A stretch of 55,547 nucleotides of DNA from Thermoplasmatales archaeon (lineage in GTDB: Archaea; Thermoplasmatota; E2; DHVEG-1), in the NCBI GenBank assembly GCA_020350825.1, contig CP070724.1:452208-507754 (forward strand), written 5' to 3'. Below are positions 9,690 to 18,051 of this stretch, one piece after another (positions within the stretch are counted from its first letter, which is position 1; each line of letters starts with the position of its first letter). The position numbers and the translations under genes are program-made. Below the pieces are notes generated by a model. It did no database searches. It worked only from the letters and a program-made list of their open reading frames with translations, and was not told where the DNA came from.

Positions 9690-11007
9690 TTGATTCTTTT
9701 ACTATTTTTCCTGCCTCTCGAACAACCTTGTCATCCACAGAAGAAAACGAAGATCTAGCGATAGCAAATGGTATTCTTCTGATATAATCTGACATACGTA
9801 GGTCTCGCCTCAAACTTGTATTGTAATATTTTTCAACAATTTCGTTTATATCGTGTATATATTTATCTACTGTTCCTTCAGAGGCAGTTATTTCTGGTTC
9901 ATACATTCTTGCTAATTTTACCCACTGATCATAGTATTCATGTTTTTCTTTTATCTCTCCCCCACCATAAAACTTTTTATGAAACAGGTCAATTCTTTCA
10001 TCCTTACTAATATTTTGTACTTTAACAATAAGAGCACATCTGCTTATAAGAAGCGGAGATAGACCGATGTCCAAAAGCGCATGCTTCCCAAACACCTTTG
10101 ACCGCGGATTTGCAAACGCTATCATAATAAACTTACTTTCAATATTTTGATGAAGCTTTGCAGAATGAACACTACATTTACCATTTGATAATAGCTCATA
10201 ACAATACTCAATGTCTTCACGGGGGATTTTATCAAACTCATCAACTAACACTAATTTTTTATTAGAATGAGGTAATGCACCAAGATCACCTGTCCCCAAA
10301 TGACAGACAAGTCCAGATCGTGTCGTGTTTGCACCGATAGTTGTAATACCAGAAAATTGTTCTCCAATAATTTCCTTTGCCATTGTTTTGCTACTACCAG
10401 GCTCTCCAATAATTAACGAATGTACTGGTTCCTCATAAGTAGAAAACATACTAGTAGCAATAATTTTCTTCATTATGTCATTACCACGTATTTCCCGAAA
10501 AACATTCTCCCAAAAACCCTTAAAACCCCTTTTCTTGGCAAATTCTCTCAGTTCTTCATCAGGTAAGAAAATACCACTCTTTTCACGTTCTTCAAGCTTC
10601 TTAGACTCTATTATTTCTTGAAGAGATTCAGCTTTACTGATAACTTTGTTAAATGCCTGCGATTTTCTCGAAAGTTTTAAAACATTCCCTTCAATTTTTA
10701 GTGCTGCATTGCCCCATCCGACTGAATATACATCAAGTACGTTCAAAACAGATTTAACAACAGCATTATCTGTCCTGTCAACTATTATCTCAATAAGATC
10801 TTCGTTTTGTATTTTTATATCTTTTATATTCTCGTTTGCTAAGATATTGCGTGCTCTTTGTATAAGCATATTTCCTTTGCTGCCTCCCATCCCTAAGGAA
10901 GCTGTCGACATTATTGCAATCTGTTCAAGTTTTGTTATTCCCATATTCTCCAGTTTTTTTCTATCTGAAGGAATAACAGCTAGTAAAGTTAGATCATCAT
11001 CCATCAT
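9673..11007 (-). CDS. MCM-related AAA+ ATPase with N-terminal HhH domain
   Basis: A 444-residue protein. Residues 8-58 look like a RadA/HhH-type DNA-binding domain (IPSDRKKLENMGITKLEQIA). Residues about 148-350 are an MCM-like AAA+ core with Walker A GEPGSSKT (201-208), Walker B LVLVDEFDKI (253-261), sensor 1 N300 in IAFANP and a likely arginine finger LLISRC. It lacks the N-terminal OB-fold/zinc region of the replicative MCM helicase, so it is probably a divergent paralogue in DNA repair or processing and not the replicative helicase. It overlaps nadE by 17 bp. Confidence 0.75.
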   Translation of the reverse strand: MMDDDLTLLAVIPSDRKKLENMGITKLEQIAIMSTASLGMGGSKGNMLIQRARNILANENIKDIKIQNEDLIEIIVDRTDNAVVKSVLNVLDVYSVGWGNAALKIEGNVLKLSRKSQAFNKVISKAESLQEIIESKKLEEREKSGIFLPDEELREFAKKRGFKGFWENVFREIRGNDIMKKIIATSMFSTYEEPVHSLIIGEPGSSKTMAKEIIGEQFSGITTIGANTTRSGLVCHLGTGDLGALPHSNKKLVLVDEFDKIPREDIEYCYELLSNGKCSVHSAKLHQNIESKFIMIAFANPRSKVFGKHALLDIGLSPLLISRCALIVKVQNISKDERIDLFHKKFYGGGEIKEKHEYYDQWVKLARMYEPEITASEGTVDKYIHDINEIVEKYYNTSLRRDLRMSDYIRRIPFAIARSSFSSVDDKVVREAGKIVKESIETWV

Positions 11008-11456
11008 TTCTCACTTGGCAGGAATTATCCTTTTTTTTATAACTAATCATATCTAGCCAAAATTTTTATAGCAAAATTTGACTAAATTTAGTTATTTTTG
11101 TAAAGGATTTATGAAAGTGAATAAAAAAAGGAGATTAAAAAGGTATTTATAGCTCTTTTACTTGAATATGGAAAAATGTCAAATTTAATTGATAAAATAG
11201 GGGAGAAGAGAAAAAATATGTTGGAAAGCCGATGGTGGGATATAGTAGCGTGAAGATGTCATCAGTATGATTTGCATATTTATTTTTAGGCCAAACATTA
11301 TTTTTAATATAAATATTTAAATATTTACTATGTTTATATACGTTTGAAGGAAAATTATGAAAAAGAAAGTAATTGGATTGGTAATTAACATCAATGATAA
11401 AGGGAAAAATTTTAAGTGTTAGTTGTATTAAAATATTGATTCGAGGAAGAAAATTA
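11008..11456. other. Intergenic, with short decayed coding traces
   Basis: An AT-rich stretch. On the plus strand near 11111 a short reading with a Met start (MKVNKKRRLKRYL) stops, while the next frame continues as ALLLEYGKMSNLIDKIGEKR...ESRWWDIVA to about 11252. This hints at a frameshifted small gene. A long minus-strand open frame here is antisense to the next pseudogene and has no domain signal. Confidence 0.3.
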
Positions 11457-12268
11457 ATGAAAAAAACAAGTGACTTGGTGTAGTAATTATTTTTCTTCTC
11501 ATAATCGGAGTATTTAGCGGATGCGTAGAAGAAACTCCTGAGAATAAAAAAAATAAAATTTATGTAAATAAAGATGGAACAGCTGATTTTATAAGTATTC
11601 AAGAAGCAATAAATGCTTCAAGTAACAATGGTTTTATATATGTAAATAACGAAACATTGTATGAATCATTGACTATTAATAAACCGATAAATCTTATTGG
11701 TGAAGGTAAAGATTTCACTGTTATTAGTGGAAGATATATTGAAGAAGGAATTGAAAGCTTAATTTCGATTATGACTGAAAACTGTATTGTTCAAGGATTT
11801 ACACTAAAAAATGGTAATAATTCTTTTTTAGACGGAAATAATGCAGATTATTCATCTAACATTTCAATTATAAACAATAGTATTGTAAATTTTAGACATG
11901 GTATTTAACTAACTTCTAGCTCAAATATGAATTCTATTAGTGGTAACTTAGTTTCAAATAATTTGTGCGGTATTAGAATTCAAATTTCCGAAAACAATAC
12001 TGTTAGTGAAAATAATTTAATCAATAATACCCGTGGTGTATTTATTTGTTGTTCATCAGAGAATAATGAAATCCATTTTAACAATTTTTTTGAAAACCAT
12101 GGATTTAATGCTTATGAAACTTATGAATTGATGAATAAATGGGATAATAATTATTGGGATGATTATACTGGCATTGATGAGGATAATGATGGTTATGGGG
12201 ATACTCCGTACAATATTCCAATGGGTACAAACAACGATTCAAAACCGTTAATGAATCCTTTTGAATAA
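11457..12268 (+). pseudogene. Parallel beta-helix (NosD-like) surface lipoprotein, disrupted
   Basis: The N-terminal MKKTSDL (frame 3) needs one extra base to join the next frame, which then reads a hydrophobic helix and lipobox VFSGC followed by NKDGTADFISIQEAINAS. The beta-helix region follows (NKPINLIGEGKDFTVISG, repeated N-rich strands). An in-frame TAA at 11906-11908 interrupts it, and the same frame resumes to the typical NosD-type end NYWDDYTGIDEDNDGYGDTPYNIP. With one frameshift and one nonsense codon it is probably inactive. Members are extracellular carbohydrate-binding or adhesion-like proteins. Confidence 0.75.
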
Positions 12269-12274
12269 ACAGTA

Positions 12275-12511
12275 TTATAAAAATTTCGTTCCTGTAAGAG
12301 TTCTAGTATCTAATACACCTCTTATAGTTCTAATCTTATTTACAACGATACTACCAAGTTTTTCAAAGTCTTCTGCTTCAATTTTAGCTATAAGATCGTA
12401 TTCACCAAAAAGAGGTAGTAATTCAATAATCTCAGATACTATGGAGAGTTTGTTATATACCTCATGTTCGTGTGCAGGTGCAGCACTTATGAGTACAAAA
12501 CCTATAGTCAT
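12275..12511 (-). CDS. Stand-alone Lrp/AsnC ligand-binding (RAM) domain protein
   Basis: The 78-residue protein matches the C-terminal effector-binding domain of Lrp/AsnC regulators (betaalphabeta-betaalphabeta), with ..HEHEVYNKLSIVSEIIEL..GEYDLIAKIEAEDFEKLGSIVVNKIRTIRGVLDTRTL. It has no DNA-binding HTH. Such proteins bind amino acids and may modulate full Lrp proteins through mixed oligomers. A close paralogue is at 26414-26650. A 17-bp palindrome lies about 60 bp upstream of its start. Confidence 0.8.
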   Translation of the reverse strand: MTIGFVLISAAPAHEHEVYNKLSIVSEIIELLPLFGEYDLIAKIEAEDFEKLGSIVVNKIRTIRGVLDTRTLTGTKFL

Positions 12512-12568
12512 TTATATTCATTTTAATCACCAATTTCATAATTTACCTAATTAAAGATATTGGAAGTG

Positions 12569-12585
12569 GTGGAAAAATTTTCCAC
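12569..12585. promoter_or_regulatory. Palindrome upstream of the Lrp-like gene
   Basis: GTGGAAAA and TTTTCCAC are perfect 8-bp arms around a single A. The site lies 58-74 bp upstream of the start of the minus-strand RAM-domain gene. Candidate operator; function inferred only from position and symmetry. Confidence 0.35.
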
Positions 12586-12746
12586 TCTCCTTCCCAAATA
12601 GCTTTCCTGCTACTGCTCTCCCCAGTTATCAAAATTCTTATGTATTTTTAATTTATAAATGTATTGTGTTATCAAGACACCTGTCAACTTACTGCTCCAT
12701 CTTTAAAAAATCAATCTTATCCTTACAAAAAGATTGTATGGTAGAA

Positions 12747-13283
12747 TTAAAACCATTGCCCTCTCCTTAGTTTTTTCATTTCTCTTTCAACAAACCTATA
12801 AACGTTAGAATGTTTGCAACCACTCAGTAGCATATCTATTGCTTTTTTTGCTATATCGATTGATTCAAAATCTGCAATAACTGATACAGTGTGTCCATAT
12901 ATTGATATATCCGCACCTGTTAAACTCTCTATGATGTGTTTTGTTTTCCCGTTTCTACCAATGATCCTACTTTTTAATCTTCTCACATGTGTGGCTTTTT
13001 TCCCTACATAGTCATGAACGTCAAATATAAAAAAATCGGTATCTTCCTTGAATAATCGCATGGCATGTTCTGGAGAAAATCCACGCCCGATGGCACGCAC
13101 AACATCAACTACTTGTAAGGCAAGGAGAGGGTCCTTTACTTCATGTTCATTAATTGTTACTTCTCCCTCAGCAGAATCAATCTCAATTTGGAGCTGTGCT
13201 ATCTCTTCGATCATTTTCTTTGTCTCCCCATCATGACCAATGAGAACACCAATCCGTTCTTTTGGAATTTTTAGATATTTCAT
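12747..13283 (-). CDS. Pno1/Dim2-like KH-domain RNA-binding protein
   Basis: An archaeal homologue of Pno1, which acts in small-subunit rRNA maturation with Rio1. It has two KH domains: the first has IGVLIGHDGETKKMIEE (GxxG variant), the second RIIGRNGKTKHIIESLTGADISIYG. The C-terminus HSNVYRFVEREMKKLRRGQWF is typical. The ATG at 13283 is chosen because AGTGATT, overlapping the rio1 stop, serves as Shine-Dalgarno 7 bases upstream. It is last in the aIF1A-rio1-pno1 operon. Confidence 0.9.
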   Translation of the reverse strand: MKYLKIPKERIGVLIGHDGETKKMIEEIAQLQIEIDSAEGEVTINEHEVKDPLLALQVVDVVRAIGRGFSPEHAMRLFKEDTDFFIFDVHDYVGKKATHVRRLKSRIIGRNGKTKHIIESLTGADISIYGHTVSVIADFESIDIAKKAIDMLLSGCKHSNVYRFVEREMKKLRRGQWF

Positions 13284-13288
13284 GTGAA

Positions 13289-14065
13289 TCACTTTTTGAT
13301 AATGCTTTCAAAAATTTCTTTTTCATCTTCTTTTATACCAAATTTGCTGAAATATTGTACAACATTGTGAATGTCTCTTTTAAGAAATTCAAATGATAAC
13401 GGATGTTCGAGAAGTACCCCTTGACCAACATCAATTACGTATGGTTTATCTTTAAACATTAGTATATTATAAGCACTTAAATCTGCATGTACCATTTCTG
13501 CTCTTTTATACATACGTGAAATAAAGGTCAGTAATTCATCAAATAATTTTTTTGGATCTTTTAACTCTACATCTTTTAGTAAAGGTGCCGATTTTTCTGA
13601 ATCTCCTATATATTCCATTATCAATATGTTATTAATTTTTTTTATAGGGGCTGGGACTCTAACTTTTGCGTTCTTTAAACGTTTAAGGTTTTTAAACTCC
13701 TTTTTTGCCCATTCATAAATAATTGCTCTACGAGATTTATTGGCGCATATGAAACGAGGATCTCCTTCGATATACTTTGATATATGTTTAAACGTTAGAT
13801 TTGATGTACGGTATATTTTAATTGCAACAAATTTTTTATCTGATGTTACACCTCTAAAAATATTTGCTTCTTTTCCTGTAGAGATTGGAAAATCCAAATA
13901 CTCAATTACCTTATCAGAAATAAGCTTACCAAGACTGAGAAGCGTAGATTTATCAAAAACCTCATCCATTGTTTTTCTATCAAGACCTATTCTGTCGCTT
14001 ATAACCCTGATTTGCCGATCTAGCTTTTTAATCCATTTTTCATCTAAAAAAAACTCAGAAGACAT
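13289..14065 (-). CDS. rio1: Serine protein kinase/ATPase Rio1
   Basis: A RIO-family kinase needed for late small ribosomal subunit maturation. Motifs in the 258-residue protein are the RIO P-loop STGKEAN (62-68), ATP lysine K83 in FVAIKIY, catalytic loop VHADLSAYN (H193, D195, N200) and metal-binding IDVGQG (211-216). The ATG at 14065 is preferred (AGAGGA just upstream, inside the end of the aIF1A gene) over a longer frame that reads into aIF1A. The 11-bp overlap with aIF1A and close fit to pno1 show one operon. Confidence 0.93.
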   Translation of the reverse strand: MSSEFFLDEKWIKKLDRQIRVISDRIGLDRKTMDEVFDKSTLLSLGKLISDKVIEYLDFPISTGKEANIFRGVTSDKKFVAIKIYRTSNLTFKHISKYIEGDPRFICANKSRRAIIYEWAKKEFKNLKRLKNAKVRVPAPIKKINNILIMEYIGDSEKSAPLLKDVELKDPKKLFDELLTFISRMYKRAEMVHADLSAYNILMFKDKPYVIDVGQGVLLEHPLSFEFLKRDIHNVVQYFSKFGIKEDEKEIFESIIKK

Positions 14066-14411
14066 CAATTTCCTCTGGCAATAATTTTCTCCTACTAAGG
14101 GTATTTGCCTGGGTTCTCGTATATCTATATACAACATCGGCTTTTTCGTCTTGTATCTCCCAAGGTTTAACTATAAGCAGGTCACCTGCACGAACTCTCG
14201 CCTTTCTTTTCATTTTGCCAGGTATACGTGTCATTCTTGATTTACCATCTTCACAAATAGCATTAATTCTAGAGCCACCCATAAGTCTGTCTGCAATTGC
14301 AAACATTTCTTTTTTATGTTTTTTTGGCAATTGCAATCTTATATATTCTCCTTCGTTTCCATTTTTTCTGATTATATTATTTCTATTGTTCATATTCACA
14401 TGATCATCCAT
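14055..14411 (-). CDS. eif1A: Translation initiation factor aIF1A
   Basis: The 118-residue archaeal eIF1A promotes start-site scanning and initiator tRNA binding on the 30S subunit. It has a basic N-terminal tail, the S1/OB-fold EYIRLQLPKKHKKEMFAIADRLMGGSRINAICEDGKSRMTRIPGKMKRKARVRAGDLLIVKPWE and an acidic C-terminus. An alternative start is the Met at residue 7. First gene of the aIF1A-rio1-pno1 operon, a common euryarchaeal arrangement. Confidence 0.95.
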   Translation of the reverse strand: MDDHVNMNNRNNIIRKNGNEGEYIRLQLPKKHKKEMFAIADRLMGGSRINAICEDGKSRMTRIPGKMKRKARVRAGDLLIVKPWEIQDEKADVVYRYTRTQANTLSRRKLLPEEIDVF

Positions 14412-14446
14412 TTATACAATATTTATATTAAATAAAGTTTCTGTAA

Positions 14447-15001
14447 CTAAAGTCCCAAGTTATCCGCAATACCATTCAGGGCATTAAGACTCACTTTAAG
14501 AAATTCATTAAGCTCTATTCCAACATCTGTACAAAGTGCAATTCTTCTTCTGTCACATGCTCTTGCAAAGGATTTGTCTTTAAATTTGTTTATCAGTGTT
14601 TTTAGTTCAACATCGGAGAGTTTTTTTGATGGCACAATAAGTGCTGTTGCAATAATAAGACCAGAAACCGCATCTGCAGCAATGAGGGATTTATCAAGTG
14701 AGGTTTCAGGAGCTTGTATGGTATGTTGATAATTGTGAGATTTAATGGCATTTACTACTTCTTTTGGTACCAGCCCCCCTATAATTTGGGCAGTAAGGGT
14801 TGTATGTTTTTCTGGCTCATCTTTAGTATAATGGTAATCAAGATCATGAAGCAAGCCAGTCAACGCCCATATTTCTTCGTCTTCATTAAGTTTTTTTGCC
14901 ATTTCTTTTAATATTGCCTCTACTGCTAGAGAGTGCTTTATCAGATTTTCATTTTTGAGATACTTGTTTAACAACTCGAAACTTTGTTGTCGACCAATCA
15001 T
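14447..15001 (-). CDS. HD-domain (HDIG-like) hydrolase
   Basis: Predicted metal-dependent phosphohydrolase. Motifs: H44 in NLIKHSLAVEA by the longer frame, the HD pair GLLHDLDYH, H-x-T-T-L and D-A-V-S-G. These are HD-superfamily metal ligands, as in small HDIG proteins that hydrolyse nucleotides or phosphoesters. The ATG at 15001 is the likely start; a longer frame begins with TTG at 15064. It is divergent from the receiver protein at 15086. Substrate unknown. Confidence 0.8.
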   Translation of the reverse strand: MIGRQQSFELLNKYLKNENLIKHSLAVEAILKEMAKKLNEDEEIWALTGLLHDLDYHYTKDEPEKHTTLTAQIIGGLVPKEVVNAIKSHNYQHTIQAPETSLDKSLIAADAVSGLIIATALIVPSKKLSDVELKTLINKFKDKSFARACDRRRIALCTDVGIELNEFLKVSLNALNGIADNLGL

Positions 15002-15085
15002 TCTGTTTTGATGTAAATATACATATAATTTAAACTTTCCTAAAAAAGAAAGTTTTAAGTTCAATAAGCGTTATTTGATATAAAG

Positions 15086-15397
15086 GTGAGGATAATCAAA
15101 TCTATAATGATAGTTGATGATGAAGTTGCTATTCTTGAAAAGGTAAAAGCATTTCTAGAGAGTGACGAGGTAGACGTTGTTACTGCAAATAATAGCCGTC
15201 AGGCGTTAGAACTCATGATGGAAAAAGAAGGAAAAATTGATTTGATTTTGATTGATACTCAAATGCCTTGTAGTGATAAAACTGCTCTTTTCTCAATGAA
15301 ACCTGATTCCAAGTTAGCTACTGGCAAAACAGATACCTTTTTACAAAAACCTTTTACCAAAGAACAGCTAGTTAATTTTGTAAAGGAAAAAATCTGA
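15086..15397 (+). CDS. Single-domain response regulator receiver, shortened
   Basis: The 103-residue protein has receiver features: acidic pair D12/D13 in IMIVDDE, phospho-acceptor Asp in LILIDTQMP and the conserved Lys in FLQKPF. Usual receivers have about 118-125 residues. Here the segment between the Asp loop and FLQKPF is shortened and the beta4 strand with its conserved Ser/Thr is not evident. Start is GTG at 15086. No output domain; it could partner the orphan kinase at 7475 or be a decaying copy. Confidence 0.75.
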   Translation: MRIIKSIMIVDDEVAILEKVKAFLESDEVDVVTANNSRQALELMMEKEGKIDLILIDTQMPCSDKTALFSMKPDSKLATGKTDTFLQKPFTKEQLVNFVKEKI

Positions 15398-16008
15398 GAA
15401 TGGTAAGGTTTTTAAGTTAAAAATTGCCAACAGATGTTAATAAGCTTAGACTGGCAAATCATATTAGTAAAAATAGAAGCGATATCATTATTAAAATAAA
15501 TAGAATTATTCAGATAGTAACTGAAATCAGATATCTATATATTTTTTCAAAAAATAACAATCCTATAACAGAAAATGCTAAAGAAGGAAGGGGAAAAAAT
15601 TATGGGAGGAAAACAAAAAATTTAAAACACCTTCCTTCTTTGACATACTGGGAAATATTAAAAATAATAAAAAATTGAATGCGAATACTTGTATATATGT
15701 AACTGCAACTAACACCAAAGGATTTCCCTCATCTCTCCCGGTACAAGTTATGTTTAATCGTTATTTAAATGTTGCCTCAAAGTTATATTTGTAACATAAG
15801 ATGTGTTATTATGCTGAATTGAGTACTCCAATACATCCACATATTATTTTTGTAATTTCTCCACAATTTCATTAATCTGTGTTTTCTACTAACATCATAT
15901 CAACAATAATGTATTTTAAACCATTTTTCAAAACAAAATCTTACGATATAAGGAATATAGAATTGTAGGGTATGTTTTTATAAGAATTGATAGTTACGAG
16001 GACGAAAA
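15398..16008. other. Intergenic, one doubtful 84-codon frame
   Basis: A TTG-started frame at 15424-15678 (Lys/Asn/Ile-rich, no Shine-Dalgarno, no family resemblance) is the only reading of note and is probably chance or decayed. From 15680 to 16008 no gene, repeat or RNA was recognised. Confidence 0.3.
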
Positions 16009-16152
16009 ATGATAGAAGAATGTAATTTTAAATCCAGAATCAGACATCGTGATTCACCTGGATGTCGTTTAACTCCTCCTGATGTTGTGTGTCCTGGTGA
16101 AGAAAGCTGTATTCTTTATCAAATCTATAAAAACTTGGGGATGAATAAATGA
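16009..16152 (+). CDS. Small Cys-containing hypothetical protein (47 aa)
   Basis: Not recognised. ATG at 16009 follows ACGAGGAC, a fair Shine-Dalgarno. The 47-residue product is MIEECNFKSRIRHRDSPGCR followed by a stretch with two more cysteines (CPGEESC), four in all. The Cys spacing suggests a small metal-binding or disulfide protein. It lies just upstream of a two-ribbon zinc protein. Confidence 0.5.
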   Translation: MIEECNFKSRIRHRDSPGCRLTPPDVVCPGEESCILYQIYKNLGMNK

Positions 16153-16176
16153 CCATAAAAAAACATGAGAGTATAA

Positions 16177-16214
16177 TTTTCATTATGACATTTTTACACA
16201 CTATATTTAAATAG
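16177..16214 (+). promoter_or_regulatory. Copy 1 of a 24-bp motif, directly followed by a TATA box
   Basis: TTTTCATT, two bases, GACATTTT, then TACACA (16177-16200) abuts TATATTTAAAT (16202-16212), a strong archaeal TATA box 35-45 bp before the zinc-ribbon gene. The same 24-bp motif occurs at 17591 and 17953. Confidence 0.6.
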
Positions 16215-16248
16215 TCTTCAAGACAAAATAATAACTCAGGAAGAATCG

Positions 16249-16473
16249 ATGGAAGCAGAAAAACTATTTTGTGGTGCTTGCGGAAAACAATTATTAACAA
16301 TTAATGAGATAGATCTAGGTTATTGTAATAATTGCATGACATCTAAGATCGAATTATTTAAAAAAGGAGCCTTCCTTTGTTGGTCATGTGGAAAAAAAAT
16401 AGCCACAATGAATGAGATAGCACAGAGTGTTTGTCAAAATTGCAAGGCACATATTATCAGAAAGCTTAGATAA
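16249..16473 (+). CDS. Tandem zinc-ribbon protein
   Basis: The 74-residue protein is an internal duplication. Half 1 has FCGACGKQLLTINEI..YCNNC and half 2 LCWSCGKKIATMNEI..VCQNC, so each half has two CxxC pairs that should hold one zinc. The ATG is preceded by AGGAAG. The function is unknown; small double zinc ribbons often act as nucleic-acid or protein adaptors. Transcription probably starts from the TATA box at 16202 under the 24-bp motif. Confidence 0.75.
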   Translation: MEAEKLFCGACGKQLLTINEIDLGYCNNCMTSKIELFKKGAFLCWSCGKKIATMNEIAQSVCQNCKAHIIRKLR

Positions 16474-16647
16474 TTCCACCAATTAAGACTTCTAATATCC
16501 TCTAATTTTCTCAGACTTAGTTAATCTTTATCCTTCATCTATAAAAATCTTCTGTACAGATAAGGATATGGGAGTTTAGGGATATAGTTTTATATAGAGA
16601 AAGTTATTATTGTTATAAAAATTGTAGATTAATGAAGGAGAATGACT

Positions 16648-16974
16648 ATGACAGAAGAAACAACAAAAAAAGAAACCACTGAAGAAAGAAAAACAGATGA
16701 AAACGTAATATATGTTGGCAGCAAACCGCCAATGAGCTACGTTCTTGCAGTAGTAACTCAGTTTAATACCGGGTCAAATGAGGTAGTTATTAAAGCTAGA
16801 GGTAGGGCGATAAGTACGGCGGTGGACACTGCAGAAATTGTAAGAAACAGATTTGTTACAGAAGCAAAAGTAAAAGAGATAAAAATTGGTACCGAGAGCA
16901 TTACCAATGAAGAAGGTAGAACATCTAATGTATCTACAATGGAAGTATGCTTAACTAAAAAGACAACCAAATAG
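16648..16974 (+). CDS. albA: Alba DNA/RNA-binding chromatin protein
   Basis: Alba dimers coat archaeal DNA and RNA. A charged 20-residue tail precedes the core [44 protein letters not shown], with the family's nucleic-acid-binding loop GSKPPM, in which the usual KK/KR pair is SK. The ATG at 16648 is preferred to 16642 because AAGGAG then lies at 7 bases spacing. TTTATATAG at about 16590 may be its TATA box. Confidence 0.92.
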   Translation: MTEETTKKETTEERKTDENVIYVGSKPPMSYVLAVVTQFNTGSNEVVIKARGRAISTAVDTAEIVRNRFVTEAKVKEIKIGTESITNEEGRTSNVSTMEVCLTKKTTK

Positions 16975-17031
16975 GTTTGTAATGTTAAATATTGGAGCTC
17001 TCTTTCAATTTTACTAAAAAAAGAGAGAAAA

Positions 17032-17490
17032 ATGAATAAACAACTTTTGATACTAATAACGCCTTTTCTGCTCTTAGCTATTGTGTTAATTGGTTGTACT
17101 ACTCCAACTGATGACAATAATAGTTACCAAACATCTATAATTCTAGATGATGATCTTTTTCAAAATGCTTCACGAGATCCATATAAAATCAATAATATAG
17201 GACTTGAAAGAGACATATTAGAAATTAATGTGTCATTTAGTGGAGGATGTGAGGAACACGAATTTTCCCTTTTTGAAGATTCTTCTTTTAAGGAGAGTTT
17301 ATCAGTTCAGATAGAGGCTGTACTTTCCCATAATGATAACGATGACCCGTGTGATGGAATTTACACTGAGGAACTGACTTTTGATCTCTCACCGTTAAAA
17401 GAAAAATGGCAAAAGGCATATCAGAAAAATTCAGGAACTATAATTATTTGGCTAGAAGGTGTAGAAGAATCCTTATCCTATGAGTTTTAA
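17032..17490 (+). CDS. Secreted lipoprotein of unknown function
   Basis: The 152-residue protein has a signal peptide with a hydrophobic helix and lipobox LIGC (Cys22), so it is probably a membrane-anchored extracytoplasmic lipoprotein. The rest is acidic, with NEVSFSGGCEEHEFSLF-like wording that resembles small secreted beta-sandwich lipoproteins. No family assigned. It follows alba by 57 bp with GAGAGAAAA upstream. Confidence 0.6.
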   Translation: MNKQLLILITPFLLLAIVLIGCTTPTDDNNSYQTSIILDDDLFQNASRDPYKINNIGLERDILEINVSFSGGCEEHEFSLFEDSSFKESLSVQIEAVLSHNDNDDPCDGIYTEELTFDLSPLKEKWQKAYQKNSGTIIIWLEGVEESLSYEF

Positions 17491-17590
17491 TTTCATAAGA
17501 TTATCAGCAATATCAAAACTTCCTACTTATTTACATCTAATTTATAGTAAAGTTAAAAAGCAGAAATAAAGATATAGTAAGAATGACATA

Positions 17591-17614
17591 TTTTCATTTT
17601 GACATTTTAACACA
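17591..17614 (+). promoter_or_regulatory. Copy 2 of the 24-bp upstream motif
   Basis: TTTTCATT, TT, GACATTTT, AACACA lies 82 bp before the small gene at 17697. A TATA-like TAAATATACC follows at about 17620. Confidence 0.55.
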
Positions 17615-17696
17615 GCAGGTAAATATACCATTAATAACAAAGTATAACATACCTAAACTATCAAAATAGATGTTATGGAAATCTACAGGGGACAAA

Positions 17697-17900
17697 ATGA
17701 GTAAAGAAAATGAAATACAAGGCAGAAAAGAAAACGATCCAGAATGGATAAAAGACATAGCAATCTCTGTAAAATCAAGAATGACAGACAAACAAAAAAA
17801 GCAACTCCGAGAATTGTATTTTGAATATATACAGGATGGGATGAAACCAAAAGAAGCATGGGAAAAAGCAAAAAATGTCCTCGCTTGTTTTGGAAAGTAA
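17697..17900 (+). CDS. Small charged helical protein (67 aa), unknown
   Basis: Not recognised. ATG at 17697 has AGGGGAC upstream. The product is Lys/Glu-rich and predicted helical, with MTDKQKKQLRELYFEYIQDGMKPKEAWEKAKN, a helix-turn-helix-like pair, and ends CFGK. It shares its upstream motif with the zinc-ribbon gene (16249) and with the decayed gene at 18052. Confidence 0.55.
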   Translation: MSKENEIQGRKENDPEWIKDIAISVKSRMTDKQKKQLRELYFEYIQDGMKPKEAWEKAKNVLACFGK

Positions 17901-17952
17901 TATGCTTTGAACATATATTGAGATACAAACATAGAGAGATTAAAGGCACTTT

Positions 17953-17976
17953 TTTTCATTTCGACCTTTTAACACA
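17953..17976 (+). promoter_or_regulatory. Copy 3 of the 24-bp upstream motif
   Basis: TTTTCATT, TC, GACCTTTT, AACACA lies about 75 bp before the decayed frame at 18052. CATATAC at about 17984 may be the TATA element. Confidence 0.5.
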
Positions 17977-18051
17977 TTAAGTTCATATACAATTATTGTC
18001 AAAAAATAACACGCTATGCAGTAGCACAGTTGAAAAAAAAGATAAAATCTA

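Noticed and set aside
11147..11602. 151-codon open frame on the minus strand
   Set aside because: It is antisense to the beta-helix pseudogene start, F/I/N-rich from AT-rich DNA, and has no ribosome site or family resemblance.
15424..15678. 84-codon TTG-started frame
   Set aside because: No Shine-Dalgarno, no conserved pattern and biased Lys/Asn/Ile content; treated as chance.
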